A program made the translations under genes and the position numbers. DNA of 61,076 nt, taken from assembly GCA_947471035.1 (NCBI GenBank), contig CANIWJ010000006.1, forward strand, positions 1 through 61,076, written 5' to 3'. How positions within the stretch are numbered: the first letter of the stretch is position 1; every line of letters starts with the position of its first letter. The notes under the pieces were generated by a model. The model made no database searches. It was not told where the DNA came from and saw nothing but the letters and a program-made list of their open reading frames with translations. This document shows, piece after piece, positions 50,872 to 60,166 of the stretch. The DNA comes from Verrucomicrobiota bacterium (GTDB taxonomy: Bacteria; Verrucomicrobiota; Verrucomicrobiia; Opitutales; Opitutaceae).

Positions 50872-52734
50872 ATGTCCACCGATACCGCACCTGCTCCGCA
50901 ATCCTTCGAATTCCAAGCCGAGATCAAGCAGCTCCTGGATATCGTCATCCACTCGCTCTACACCGAGAAGGAGATCTTCATCCGCGAGCTCGTTTCCAAC
51001 GCCTCCGACGCCTCGGAAAAGCTCCGCCATCTCCAGCTCACCGAGAAAAACATCCACGACGCCGACCGCCCGCTGGAAATTACCGTCACCACCGACGAGA
51101 AGGCCAAGACCCTCGTCATCGAGGACGCCGGCATCGGCATGACCCGCGACGAACTCGCCAAAAACCTCGGCACCATCGCCCACTCCGGCTCCAAGGCCTT
51201 CCTCAAGGCCCTCGGCGAAGGCGGCCAGAAAAACTCCAATCTCATCGGCCAGTTCGGCGTCGGTTTCTACGCCGCATTCATGGCCGCCAAATCCGTCGAG
51301 GTCTTCTCCAAATCCTGGCAGGCCGACGCCCCCGCCCACGTCTGGCGCAGCGAAGGCACCGGCAGCTACACCCTCGAACCCGCCCCCGAATACACCACCC
51401 GCGGCACCAAGATCGTTCTCCAACTCAAGGACGACGCCGAAGACTTCGCCAAGAAGCACCGCGTCGAGGATATCCTCAAAAAATACAGCGCCTTCGTCTC
51501 CTTCCCCATCAAGCTCGACGGCGACCACGTCAACACCGTTACCGCGCTCTGGCTGCGCTCGAAAAACGAAATCAAGGACGAGGAATACACCGCCTTCTAC
51601 AAATTCCAGGCCCACGCCTACGACGAGCCCCGCCTGCGCCTCCACTTCACCGCCGACGCCCCGCTCCAGATCGCCTCGCTTCTATTCGTCCCGAAAGAGA
51701 ACCCAGAAAAATTCGGCATGCAGCGCGCCGAACCCGCCGTTTCACTCTACTGCCGCAAAGTTCTGATCGACTCCCGTCCCAAGGACCTGCTCCCCGAGTG
51801 GCTGCGTTTCCTCAAAGGCGTGGTCGATAGCGAAGACCTCCCGCTCAACATCTCCCGCGAGACGATGCAGGACAAAGCCCTGCTCGAAAAGATCGGTAAA
51901 ACCGTCACCTCCCGCTTCCTCAAATTCCTCGCCGACGAAGCCAAGGCCCGCCCCGAAACCTACGACGAGTTCTACGCCGAATTCGGCGTGTTCCTCAAAG
52001 AAGGCGCCGCCCTCGATTGGACCCACAAGGATGGTTTGGTGAAGCTCCTCCGCTACGAGTCCACCTTCACCGAAACCGGCAAGACCACCTCGCTCGCCGA
52101 CTACGTCACCCGTCTCAAGGAAGGCCAGTCCGAGATCTACTACCTCTCCGGCCCCAGCCGCGCCGCCATCGAAGCCGGCCCTTACCTCGAAGGCATGAAA
52201 GCTCGCGGCTTGGAAGTTCTCTTCTGCGTCGAAGCGGTGGACGAATACGTGATGAACAACGTGCGCGAATTCGACGGCAAAAAGCTCGTCGCCGCCGACA
52301 GCCCCGACGCCAAGCTCCCCGATGCCCCCAAGCCGCCCGCCGCCGACGGCGACCTCAGCGAAGACCAAGTCAAAGCGCTCTCCGAATGGCTCAAGACCAC
52401 CCTCGGCGACCGCGTGACCGAGGTGAAAGCCAGCGACCGCCTGGTGGACTCCCCCGCCCTCGCCATCAATGCCGACCGCTTCATGACCCCGCAAATGCGC
52501 CGCATGATGAAGGCCATGAAGAAAGACGAACCCGAGGCCCCGGTTAAGGTCTCGCTCGAGCTCAACCCCCGCCACGCCGTTATCAAGCGCCTCGCCGCCA
52601 CCCGCGAAGCCAACCCCGAGCGCGCCACCATGGTTGCCGAGCAAATCCTGGACAACGCCCTCATCGCCGCCGGTCTCTTCGAGGACCCCAGCAAGATGGT
52701 CGCCCGCCTCTACAAGCTGCTCGAACAGGTCTAA
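50872..52734 (+). CDS. htpG: molecular chaperone HtpG (Hsp90)
   Basis: 620-aa dimeric ATP-driven chaperone. GHKL ATPase domain: ELVSNASDASEKLRHLQL, EDAGIGMTRDEL and GQFGVGFYAAFM. The middle domain has LPLNISRETMQ with the catalytic Arg, and the C-terminal dimerisation domain is present. Length matches the family (about 620). Alone with its own terminator; the 183-bp gap before it must hold its promoter (a heat-shock element could not be identified). Confidence 0.97.
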   Translation: MSTDTAPAPQSFEFQAEIKQLLDIVIHSLYTEKEIFIRELVSNASDASEKLRHLQLTEKNIHDADRPLEITVTTDEKAKTLVIEDAGIGMTRDELAKNLGTIAHSGSKAFLKALGEGGQKNSNLIGQFGVGFYAAFMAAKSVEVFSKSWQADAPAHVWRSEGTGSYTLEPAPEYTTRGTKIVLQLKDDAEDFAKKHRVEDILKKYSAFVSFPIKLDGDHVNTVTALWLRSKNEIKDEEYTAFYKFQAHAYDEPRLRLHFTADAPLQIASLLFVPKENPEKFGMQRAEPAVSLYCRKVLIDSRPKDLLPEWLRFLKGVVDSEDLPLNISRETMQDKALLEKIGKTVTSRFLKFLADEAKARPETYDEFYAEFGVFLKEGAALDWTHKDGLVKLLRYESTFTETGKTTSLADYVTRLKEGQSEIYYLSGPSRAAIEAGPYLEGMKARGLEVLFCVEAVDEYVMNNVREFDGKKLVAADSPDAKLPDAPKPPAADGDLSEDQVKALSEWLKTTLGDRVTEVKASDRLVDSPALAINADRFMTPQMRRMMKAMKKDEPEAPVKVSLELNPRHAVIKRLAATREANPERATMVAEQILDNALIAAGLFEDPSKMVARLYKLLEQV

Positions 52735-52764
52735 AACGAACCACCTGCTTCCGTTCCCCTATCA

Positions 52765-52800
52765 CGCCGCACCGGTTTCCCGGTGCGGCGTTTTGTTTTT
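52765..52800 (+). terminator. Rho-independent terminator of htpG
   Basis: A perfect 11-bp stem, CGCCGCACCGG (52765-52775) with CCGGTGCGGCG (52780-52790), a 4-nt loop and a T-rich tail (TTTTGTTTTT). Confidence 0.9.
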
Positions 52801-52922
52801 CCCCAATAGCCAGCCAGCCCGTGCAACCCACACGCCATGATCCCGTAACTTTCGTAACTAAAATGTCATAAGTGAGAGTTTGCCGTAACGCACCCGCCGT
52901 CCTGAACGTGCGTCCAGACCCT

Positions 52923-54215
52923 ATGACCACGGCCACGCTCGCCCCCGAACCACACGCTCCCGTCGCCCTCCCGGACCCAAGCCCGTCCACCCGCCCCACC
53001 CCGCCCAAGAGAAATCCCGTGGACGCGCTTTCCTCGGTCATCGCCCGCTGGATTTTCAACGGCGTCCACGGCAATTGCCTCGTTTACAACACCTGCTGGG
53101 AGGATCCCCGTATCGACCGCGAGGTTATGCGCCTCGGCCCCGACGACGACGTCGTCATGATCACCTCGGCCGGTTGCAACGCCCTCGACTACGCCCTCGA
53201 CGGTCCTCGCTCCATCCACGCGGTGGACATGAATTTCCGTCAAAACGCGCTGCTCGAACTCAAGCTGGCCGGTATCCGCCGTCTCGATTTCGAACGTTTT
53301 TTTGAAATCTTCGGACACGGGGGCCATCGGGAGTTTTCCCAGTGGTATCGTCGCGAACTGCGTGACGACCTCTCCGCCGTTTCCTGCCAGTATTGGGATG
53401 ATCGCCAGCACTACTTTACCCGCACCCATCCGGAGCAATCCTTTTACCATCGCGGCACCACCGGACATTTCGGCCGCATCCTCACCGGCTATTTCCGCCT
53501 CGCCGGATTTTACGACGACGCCAAACGCCTCTTCCACGCCACCTCCCTCGACGAACAACGCGCACTCTACGAACGCTCCATCAAACCGCGCTTTTTTCGC
53601 GGTTCGCTGAAACACCTGCTGGAAACCGACCTCGCCCTCAGCGCCCTTGGCATTCCGCAAGCCCAACGCGAACACTTGGAACGCACCTGCGGCATGAGCA
53701 TGGCCGAATTCATGGAGGACTGCGTCGAGACCGTATTCACGCGGCTCCCGGCCCACGAAAACTACTTCTGGCACCTCTACCTCTACGGACGCTACAGCCG
53801 CACCTGTTGCCCGCATTACCTGCGCCCGGAATCGTTTGCCCGCCTCCGCGCCGGGCTCGCCGACCGCATCCACCCCCACACGTCCGATCTCGCCGGTTTC
53901 CTGCAAACCCATTCCGGCGATTTCTCCCGCTTTGTCCTCCTCGACCACATGGACTGGCTCAGCCACGAGCACCCGGACCTCCTGACCGCCGAATGGCAGA
54001 CCCTCATCAACCGCGCCCGCCCCGGTGCCCGCCTCCTCTGGCGCAGCGGTGGCTTCCATGTCGATTACGTCAACCCCATCGTCGTGCAACGCCCCGAAGG
54101 CACGCGCCGCGTCGGTGAACTCCTTCGCTACGACACCGCCACCGCCGCCGCCTGCCACGCCCGAGACCGGGTCCACACCTACGGCAGCTTTTACATCGCC
54201 GACCTCGTCGGATGA
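52923..54215 (+). CDS. DUF3419 protein, BtaA-like (SAM:diacylglycerol 3-amino-3-carboxypropyl transferase)
   Basis: 430-aa SAM-binding protein of the DUF3419/BtaA family. BtaA moves the 3-amino-3-carboxypropyl group of SAM to diacylglycerol, giving diacylglyceryl-homoserine. Motifs: YNTCWEDPRIDREVMRL and MITSAGCNALDYALDGP with HAVDMNFRQNALLELKLAG, the SAM pocket and Asp. YLYGRYS and the FVLLDHMDWL segment are also typical. ATG at 52923; a GTG at 52872 is an alternative. Translationally coupled (ATGA) to the next gene. A BtaB-like N-methyltransferase is not found here. Confidence 0.85.
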   Translation: MTTATLAPEPHAPVALPDPSPSTRPTPPKRNPVDALSSVIARWIFNGVHGNCLVYNTCWEDPRIDREVMRLGPDDDVVMITSAGCNALDYALDGPRSIHAVDMNFRQNALLELKLAGIRRLDFERFFEIFGHGGHREFSQWYRRELRDDLSAVSCQYWDDRQHYFTRTHPEQSFYHRGTTGHFGRILTGYFRLAGFYDDAKRLFHATSLDEQRALYERSIKPRFFRGSLKHLLETDLALSALGIPQAQREHLERTCGMSMAEFMEDCVETVFTRLPAHENYFWHLYLYGRYSRTCCPHYLRPESFARLRAGLADRIHPHTSDLAGFLQTHSGDFSRFVLLDHMDWLSHEHPDLLTAEWQTLINRARPGARLLWRSGGFHVDYVNPIVVQRPEGTRRVGELLRYDTATAAACHARDRVHTYGSFYIADLVG

Positions 54216-55369
54216 ACACGCCCCTCGCTGACGGTCCGGCCCGCCTCCTGTGGGGCGCGGCCGCCTTGGCCGCCTGCAACGACGCGGCCACCGAAAACGC
54301 CGCGTACTGGCGAGGTCTTCTCGCCGCAGGCCCGCAATCCCTGGTGGGCAACTACCACGTGCGCGCCGGCCTCCTCGTCCACGATGGCCGTGCCTGGCCC
54401 CTCACGCTCGGCCATCGCCCAAGCGCCGAAGCCTACCCTGCGTCACTGCACTCCCACTACGTTCGTTACCCAAAGGCCGAGCTTCATCTGGTGCCTTCCC
54501 CCCTGCTCCGGCGCGCCGCCCGCGCCGGGTTCACGCTCTTCGACGGGCTCACCCGGCTCGCCCGCATTGATCGCACCGTGCAATGGAGTAGCTGGCTCCT
54601 TTCCACCAATCTTCACCCGCCCGACATCGCCGCCACTTCACCGGAAATCACCGCCACGCTAGTTCGCTTTTTCCCCGCCTACGCCGTGCTCGTGCGAAAC
54701 CTCCACGATTACCTCGATCCCCATCTTAGTTCCCGCTTCGACTCCGTCGGTTACCACCTCCTCGCCGCCCGCCGCATATACCTTTTCGACGGCCGAACAC
54801 CGGATTTCCTCTCCCGCTATAACGTAAAAACCGACGCCAAGGCCCTTCGCCGTCTGGCCAGCCACCGCCTCGTTACCGTCGACGACATCACCGAAGCTGA
54901 CGCCCCGCGAATCACCGAACTCTACCGCCTGCTCTACCTAGAAAAACACTCACAGCTCAACCCTGCCTACAACCTCCACTTCGTTCGCCAAGCCCTGCGC
55001 GAGCGCTGGTTCGATTTTCGTGGCCTCCGCCACGAATCCGGCCGTCTCGACGCCGTGTGCGGCTCCTTTCACGCCCACGGCACGGCCACCACGCCTTTCT
55101 TCGGGTACGACACCACCCTACCACCCTCTCTCGGTCTCTACCGCCTGCTCGTCGCCCACTTGCTCGAAGACACCGCCGCTTCCCGCCGAGTGCTCAACTA
55201 CAGCTCCGGTGCCGGTGCCTTCAAACGCCACCGTGGAGCCATTCCTGTGCTCGAATACAACGCCCTGTTCACCCGGCATCTGCCTCCCCTCCAACGTACT
55301 GCCCACGCCCTCCTCCGCCTCTTTATCAACGGCCCCGGACGTCGATTCCTGGAAAACACCGACGTCTGA
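54212..55369 (+). CDS. GNAT/FemAB-like protein coupled to btaA-like gene
   Basis: 385-aa soluble protein with no signal peptide. I recognise no specific family, but the C-terminal half (FGYDTTLPPSLGLYRLLVAHLLEDTAA... LNYSSGAGAFKRHRGAIPVLEYNALF) looks like an acyl-CoA or aminoacyl acyltransferase core of the GNAT/FemAB type: a strand, Gly-rich loop, helix. The N-terminal 130 residues have RAARAGFTLFDGLTRLARID. Its start overlaps the btaA-like stop by 4 bp, so the two proteins act together. An N-acyl transfer to the homoserine amino group of the lipid is inference. Confidence 0.65.
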   Translation: MNTPLADGPARLLWGAAALAACNDAATENAAYWRGLLAAGPQSLVGNYHVRAGLLVHDGRAWPLTLGHRPSAEAYPASLHSHYVRYPKAELHLVPSPLLRRAARAGFTLFDGLTRLARIDRTVQWSSWLLSTNLHPPDIAATSPEITATLVRFFPAYAVLVRNLHDYLDPHLSSRFDSVGYHLLAARRIYLFDGRTPDFLSRYNVKTDAKALRRLASHRLVTVDDITEADAPRITELYRLLYLEKHSQLNPAYNLHFVRQALRERWFDFRGLRHESGRLDAVCGSFHAHGTATTPFFGYDTTLPPSLGLYRLLVAHLLEDTAASRRVLNYSSGAGAFKRHRGAIPVLEYNALFTRHLPPLQRTAHALLRLFINGPGRRFLENTDV

Positions 55370-55465
55370 CCCAAACAACGCCCGCCATCTCACCCGCAGC
55401 TGCCCGCTTACTTTAAAAAATTCTCCTGACTGGCCAAAGCCGAAGCACGCCCCGAACCTGCCACC

Positions 55466-55720
55466 ATGAACCTTTCCGAAGCCGACCAGGATTTCTTGCG
55501 CGACCTGGTCAAAACCTCCCGCCAACGCTCCCATAATGTCAGCTGGACGGATCGCGACGGTACCGCCCGAACCACCACCCTGACCCCAGCCGAAGCTTCC
55601 CGACTCAATGCCGTCGCCCACACCCTCGGCGTGAGCAAAGACGCCGCCCTGCGCCAATCCACCTTCTGGCCCGCAAAAAAAGCTTCGCCTGTCGCGCCCG
55701 CCGCTTCGGCCACCCCGTAA
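55466..55720 (+). CDS. small hypothetical protein, 84 aa
   Basis: Small soluble protein: MNLSEADQDFLRDLVKTSRQ..., then a Thr-rich part and an Ala/Pro-rich tail. No known domain; its ATG at 55466 follows a 96-bp gap after the GNAT-like gene. Same strand and only 30 bp before the ABC permease, so probably cotranscribed with it. Moderate confidence that it is real. Confidence 0.5.
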   Translation: MNLSEADQDFLRDLVKTSRQRSHNVSWTDRDGTARTTTLTPAEASRLNAVAHTLGVSKDAALRQSTFWPAKKASPVAPAASATP

Positions 55721-55750
55721 CCCTCGCCCCGCGCGCCGCGCCGACTCCCC

Positions 55751-57445
55751 ATGTCCCGCAACTTCGCGCGTTTGGTTTTTGGTTTAACGCTGCTGTTTTT
55801 CGCGGCGTTTTTCTTTTGGCCGGTTTTTCAGATTTTGCGCGGTGGCTTTCTCGACGCCGATGGCCACTTCACTCTGCGCACTTTCACGGCCCTGCTCGCT
55901 GATCCACTCTACCGCGAAGGATTGTTAAACGCCTTCGCCTTGGGGCTCGCCACTACCGCGCTCGCCTTTGCCCTCGGTCTTCCGCTCGCCTGGCTGGCCG
56001 ACCGTTACGTCTTCCCCGGCAAGACCCTGCTCGGCGCCTTCGTTCTTGTGCCCATGATTCTCCCGCCCTTCGTCGGCGCGATCGGCATCAAACAGATTTT
56101 CGGGCAATACGGCGCGCTAAACGCCCTGCTCGTTCAACTCGACCTGCGCCCCGAGGGCTGGACCTTCGATTGGTTCGCCGTCGCGCCGTTTTGGGGCATG
56201 GCGGCAGTCAGCGCGCTCTCGCTCTACCCGATCGTTTACCTCAACTGCGCCGCCGCCCTGGCCAACGTTGACCCCGCGCTGGACGAAGCGGCGGAAAACC
56301 TCGGCTGCACTGGCTTGCGCCGTTTCGTTCGAGTCACCCTGCCGCTTATCCGCCCCGGACTTTTCGCGGGTGGCACCATCGTTTTTATCGCGGCGTTCAC
56401 CGAACTCGGCGTACCCCTGATCTTCGATTACTCGCGCATTACTTCGGTGCAGATTTTTTACGGCCTCAAGGACATCGGCGGCAGTCCCGCGCCCTACGCC
56501 TTGGTCACACTGCTCCTGCTCAGTACCACCGCACTCTACTTGGTGGGCAAGGGGCTTTTCGGTCGTCGCGCCTACGCCATGATGTCCAAGGCTTCATCAA
56601 CCGGCGGCGCGCGTCCGCTGCCAACCGGCCTCGCCTGGCTCTGCACCGCGGGCTTCGCCACCGCCACCGCCGTGGCCATCCTGCCCCATTTCGGGGTCAT
56701 ACTCACCGCTTTTGCGACCGATTGGTATGCTGGGATCCTACCCGGCGGCTTTACCCTGAAAAACTTTGAACTCGCGCTCGGCCACCCGCTCACCGTTTCG
56801 GCCATTCGTAATTCCATCGTTTTCGCAGCCGCTAGCACCGTGATCGATCTCGGCCTCGGCGTCGCCATCGCCTACGTGGTGGTGCGCTCCCGCCTGCGCT
56901 GGCGCGGCCTGCTCGATGTGCTCGCCATGCTGCCCCTCGCCGTGCCCGGTCTGGTGCTCGCCTTCGGCTTCCTCGTGATGAGCCAGGAAGGCCGCTTCTT
57001 CGCCTTCCTGAATCCGATTCAAAACCCCACCGCCCTGCTCATCATCGCCTACTCCGTGCGCCGCCTGCCTTACGTGGTGCGCGCGGCGGCGGCGGGCCTG
57101 GAACAGACCAGCGAGACGCTCGAAGAAGCCGCCCAGAATCTCGGCTGCCCACCGCTGCGTGCCATCTGGAAAATCACCCTGCCGCTCATCGCCGCCAACT
57201 TGATCGCAGGCGGACTCCTCGCCTTTGCGTTCGCGATGCTGGAGGTCTCCGATTCGCTAATCCTCGCCCAAAAACAGGCATTCTACCCCATCACCAAGAC
57301 CATTCTGGAACTCTTTCAACTGATCGGCGACGGCCAGTTCATCGCCAGCGCGCTCGGCGTCTGGGCCATGACCTTCCTCGCCATCTGCCTCGGCGGCCTA
57401 AGCCTTGCGTTAGGCAAAAAACTTGGCGCGATTTTCCGGGTTTAA
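55751..57445 (+). CDS. iron(III)-type ABC permease with two permease domains
   Basis: 564-aa inner-membrane permease of the FbpB/ThiP-like type, about 12 helices in two halves. Each half has an EAA loop: DEAAENLGCTGLRRFVRVTLPLIRPG near residue 180 and EEAAQNLGCPPLRAIWKITLPLI near residue 460. Duplicated permeases of this kind move Fe3+, thiamine or similar solutes. Neither an ATPase nor a substrate-binding protein gene is adjacent, so the partners must be encoded elsewhere; substrate not decided. Confidence 0.9.
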   Translation: MSRNFARLVFGLTLLFFAAFFFWPVFQILRGGFLDADGHFTLRTFTALLADPLYREGLLNAFALGLATTALAFALGLPLAWLADRYVFPGKTLLGAFVLVPMILPPFVGAIGIKQIFGQYGALNALLVQLDLRPEGWTFDWFAVAPFWGMAAVSALSLYPIVYLNCAAALANVDPALDEAAENLGCTGLRRFVRVTLPLIRPGLFAGGTIVFIAAFTELGVPLIFDYSRITSVQIFYGLKDIGGSPAPYALVTLLLLSTTALYLVGKGLFGRRAYAMMSKASSTGGARPLPTGLAWLCTAGFATATAVAILPHFGVILTAFATDWYAGILPGGFTLKNFELALGHPLTVSAIRNSIVFAAASTVIDLGLGVAIAYVVVRSRLRWRGLLDVLAMLPLAVPGLVLAFGFLVMSQEGRFFAFLNPIQNPTALLIIAYSVRRLPYVVRAAAAGLEQTSETLEEAAQNLGCPPLRAIWKITLPLIAANLIAGGLLAFAFAMLEVSDSLILAQKQAFYPITKTILELFQLIGDGQFIASALGVWAMTFLAICLGGLSLALGKKLGAIFRV

Positions 57446-57469
57446 AATTCTTCTACCCTAAACCGACTG

Positions 57470-58333
57470 ATGTTCCTCCTCCTTTTTGTCTCCCTGCTCT
57501 GGGCCTTTTCCCCCGGCCTGATCAAACACTTCCTTGGCGACCTGTCTTCCCCCGCCGTAGCGACCGTGCGCCTAGGGCTCACGCTTCTCGTCTTCGCCCC
57601 GTTTCTCCGCCCTGCCAAGCTCGCCAAACGAACCGCCGTTTGGTTGGCCGGCATCGGAGCGATCCAGTTCGGTGTCATGTATCTGCTCTACCTTGAAGCA
57701 TTCAAACATCTCCAAGGTCACGAGGTGTATCTCTTCACCATCCTGACTCCGCTCTACATCGTCCTGCTCGATGGCGCTCTGGATAACAAACTCGCCCCGC
57801 GCCACGCCGCCGCCGCCCTGCTCTCCGCCGTCGGAGCGGGCGTTTTGGTGTGGCGGGGCGTCGGCACGCCCGACGCCATGATCGGCTTCACCCTCGTGCA
57901 AGGGGCCAATCTCTGTTTCGCCGCTGGTCAGATCGCCTACAAACGCACCCGTCCCGCCCTCGCCCACCTCGGCGAGCCTCACCTCTTTGGCTGGCTTGCC
58001 TTGGGCGGCTTCGTCGCCACCGCTCTCGTTTCGGTGCCCTTCGCCGCGTGGGCGGCCTTCACTCCGACCGCGACCCAATGGCTGGTCCTCGCCGGACTAG
58101 GGCTGGGGGCAAGCGGAGCGGGGTTTTTCCTCTGGAACATCGGCCTCTCCCGGGTCAACACGGGCACCCTCGCCGCCCTCAACAACGCCAAGATTCCCCT
58201 CGGCGTGACGGCGTCTCTCCTCATTTTTAACGAGCCCACCGACCCGGTGAAATTAGCCCTTAGTCTAACCCTGCTCGCGACCGCCGTCTGGCTGGCCGAA
58301 AGCGGGCCCAAACCCCGCTACACCGAGCATTAA
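57470..58333 (+). CDS. EamA/DMT-superfamily transporter
   Basis: 287-aa membrane protein with ten predicted helices in two EamA repeats (about 5-130 and 145-280). Typical sequence: LFVSLLWAFSPGLIKH near the start and LAALNNAKIPLGVTASLLIFNEPTDP in the second half. Probable metabolite or drug exporter; substrate unknown. ATG at 57470, 24 bp after the ABC permease stop, same strand. Confidence 0.9.
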   Translation: MFLLLFVSLLWAFSPGLIKHFLGDLSSPAVATVRLGLTLLVFAPFLRPAKLAKRTAVWLAGIGAIQFGVMYLLYLEAFKHLQGHEVYLFTILTPLYIVLLDGALDNKLAPRHAAAALLSAVGAGVLVWRGVGTPDAMIGFTLVQGANLCFAAGQIAYKRTRPALAHLGEPHLFGWLALGGFVATALVSVPFAAWAAFTPTATQWLVLAGLGLGASGAGFFLWNIGLSRVNTGTLAALNNAKIPLGVTASLLIFNEPTDPVKLALSLTLLATAVWLAESGPKPRYTEH

Positions 58334-58389
58334 CATCAACTCCGTCAGGGTGGCGTGGGTTGGTATGCGCCAAGCTACGACCATGGCGC

Positions 58390-58866
58390 ATGACCTCCTC
58401 CGTTTCCCTCCGTTTTGCTCCCCGTATACTCTTTGTTTTAACCGCTCTTGCTGCGCTTGGCCTGGGCGCCGCCCGCGCCGACGAAACCGTGCGGCGCGAG
58501 TACATCGACCCTCGCTCCAACGTCGGCGACCCGCGCGCCTTCAGCGCCGCCGTGCTCGTGGGCAACACCCTCTACATCTCCGGTCACATCGGCCTGACCG
58601 AAGCCAAAAAAGTCCCCGACACCGCCGAGGGCGAGGCCAAGCTTCTGCTCGACCAGGTCAAAGCCACGCTCGCCTCCGCCGGCATGACCATGGACGACCT
58701 CGTCATGGTGCAAATCCTCTGCTCCGACCTGTCACTCTACGGTACGTTTAACCAAATCTACCGTACCTATTTTAAGCAGGAATTCCCCGCCCGCGCCTTC
58801 CTCGGCACCAACCAACTGCTCTACAACGCCCGCTTCGAAATCCTCGGCGTCGCCGTAAAACGCTAA
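58390..58866 (+). CDS. RidA-family protein with signal peptide
   Basis: 158-aa protein. The N-terminal 30 residues, with a hydrophobic stretch FVLTALAALGLGA and cleavage site likely after ARA, form a signal peptide; the rest is the RidA/YjgF fold (VGNTLYISGHIGLTEAKK, LASAGMTMDDLVMVQILCSDLSLYGTFNQIYRTYF, EFPARAFLGTNQLL). RidA usually deaminates enamine or imine intermediates in the cytoplasm, with an essential Arg; here Arg is present in FPARAF. Export to the periplasm is unusual. The ATG at 58390 is chosen; an upstream start is possible. Confidence 0.88.
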   Translation: MTSSVSLRFAPRILFVLTALAALGLGAARADETVRREYIDPRSNVGDPRAFSAAVLVGNTLYISGHIGLTEAKKVPDTAEGEAKLLLDQVKATLASAGMTMDDLVMVQILCSDLSLYGTFNQIYRTYFKQEFPARAFLGTNQLLYNARFEILGVAVKR

Positions 58867-58898
58867 AAGGCGGAGGCCCGGGAGCCTCCGCCTTCTTT
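58867..58898. terminator. bidirectional terminator between ridA-like gene and tolB
   Basis: AAGGCGGAGGC (58867-58877) and GCCTCCGCCTT (58884-58894) form a perfect 11-bp stem with a 6-nt loop, T-rich on the plus side (TTCTTT). It serves the plus-strand gene and may also act for convergent tolB. Confidence 0.8.
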
Positions 58899-58933
58899 AG
58901 AGCTTAAAATCGCTTCAACTCGATCGCTGCGTC

Positions 58934-60166
58934 TCAGCGCGGATCCAGCACGCTGGCCTGCGAGAGCTTGCCCGCCGCCGCCGAGCTCAACTGCGTAGCC
59001 TTGCCGTTTTCGGTATCCAGAACCCACAGGCTGCTGGTTCCGGCCGCGCGCGCCGAGAATACCACATGGCGACCGTCGGCCAGCCAGCTCGGTTCGACCG
59101 CATCGAAGGGAGCTTTCGAGACCACCTTGGCGATGCCTGAGCTCAGGTCATAAACCGCCAGCTGAAATCCGCCGCCCATGCGCGCGGTAAACACAATCTT
59201 GGTCGGGTCAGCTTTGCTCCAATCCGGCTCCGCGCAGTATCCGCTTAAACGCGTGCCCAACCGACGCGCTTCGCCGCCCGCCGCCGACATCACATAAAGC
59301 TGGGGACCACCCGCCGCATCCGAGGTAAACACCAACTGCGAACCGTCCGGCGAGAAACAGGGCGAGGACTCGATCGCCCGGGTGCGCGTCTTGCGCGTGA
59401 TCTGCCGACCCTGAGCGTTGCCCACGTAAATCTCGGGGTTGCCTTCGCCGGAGAGCACCATCGCGACGTTGCGTCCGTCCGGGCTGAAACGCGCGCCGCT
59501 GTTGGTGCCCTTGAAGCTCACAAAGGTATTCCGCTGCAAAGAACCCAGATCGAGCATGAAAATATCAGGAAACCCGGTCCGGAAAAAACTCGTGTAAACC
59601 AACCGGCTGCCGTCCGGCGCCCAGCGTGGCGTGAGGGCCAGCGCCTTGTCGTTGGTGATCTGGCGCACCTCGCCCATGAATAAATCACCCACGTAAACCT
59701 CGGGCTTGCCAGTGCGCTCGCCGATAAATGCCAGCTTGGAGGCGAAAAACCCGGGCTTGTTGGTCATCGCCTTCACCGCCAGGTCGCCGGCGCGGAACAG
59801 CGCATTGCGGGGCGTGTTGCCCGAAACGACCTGGCTCAACACCGGCGTGCCCTGCCCGCGCGTCACCGTCACTTGCACTTGATTAGGCCCGCCGCCGGGA
59901 GCGAATTTCACGTCGTAAACGAAACCCTGTTCCACCCGACGAAAAGCCCCGTGGGCCGCGAAAGCCTGATTCGCCAGCGAGTTCAGCTCGGGCGTCGCGC
60001 CCGTTACCCGTATGGCGGTGTTCTTGAGCTCGGTGTTGATCGTCACATCGCCCATGTTTTTCACGGTCTGCGCCCGTGCCGGACTGACGCCGGGAGCGAT
60101 CGCCGCCAAAGCGACGGTCGCGATTAATGCCAAAGACTGGAAACGAGATGAAATGCGGGTGAACAT
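58934..60166 (-). CDS. tolB: TolB-like periplasmic beta-propeller protein
   Basis: 410-aa exported protein. Signal peptide of about 33 residues (helical hydrophobic stretch LALIATVALAAIAPG, cleavage after ARA). An N-terminal alpha/beta domain precedes repeated PD40 blades: TPRWAPDGSRLVYTS, GARFSPDGRNVAMVLS, SPCFSPDGSQLVFTSD and EPSWLADGRHVVFSA. TolB links the Tol system to Pal and the outer membrane. No tolQRA or pal is adjacent, so it could also be a related PD40 protein. Confidence 0.88.
   Translation of the reverse strand: MFTRISSRFQSLALIATVALAAIAPGVSPARAQTVKNMGDVTINTELKNTAIRVTGATPELNSLANQAFAAHGAFRRVEQGFVYDVKFAPGGGPNQVQVTVTRGQGTPVLSQVVSGNTPRNALFRAGDLAVKAMTNKPGFFASKLAFIGERTGKPEVYVGDLFMGEVRQITNDKALALTPRWAPDGSRLVYTSFFRTGFPDIFMLDLGSLQRNTFVSFKGTNSGARFSPDGRNVAMVLSGEGNPEIYVGNAQGRQITRKTRTRAIESSPCFSPDGSQLVFTSDAAGGPQLYVMSAAGGEARRLGTRLSGYCAEPDWSKADPTKIVFTARMGGGFQLAVYDLSSGIAKVVSKAPFDAVEPSWLADGRHVVFSARAAGTSSLWVLDTENGKATQLSSAAAGKLSQASVLDPR

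Noticed and set aside
51742-52644. 300-codon open frame on the minus strand
   Set aside because: Antisense to htpG.
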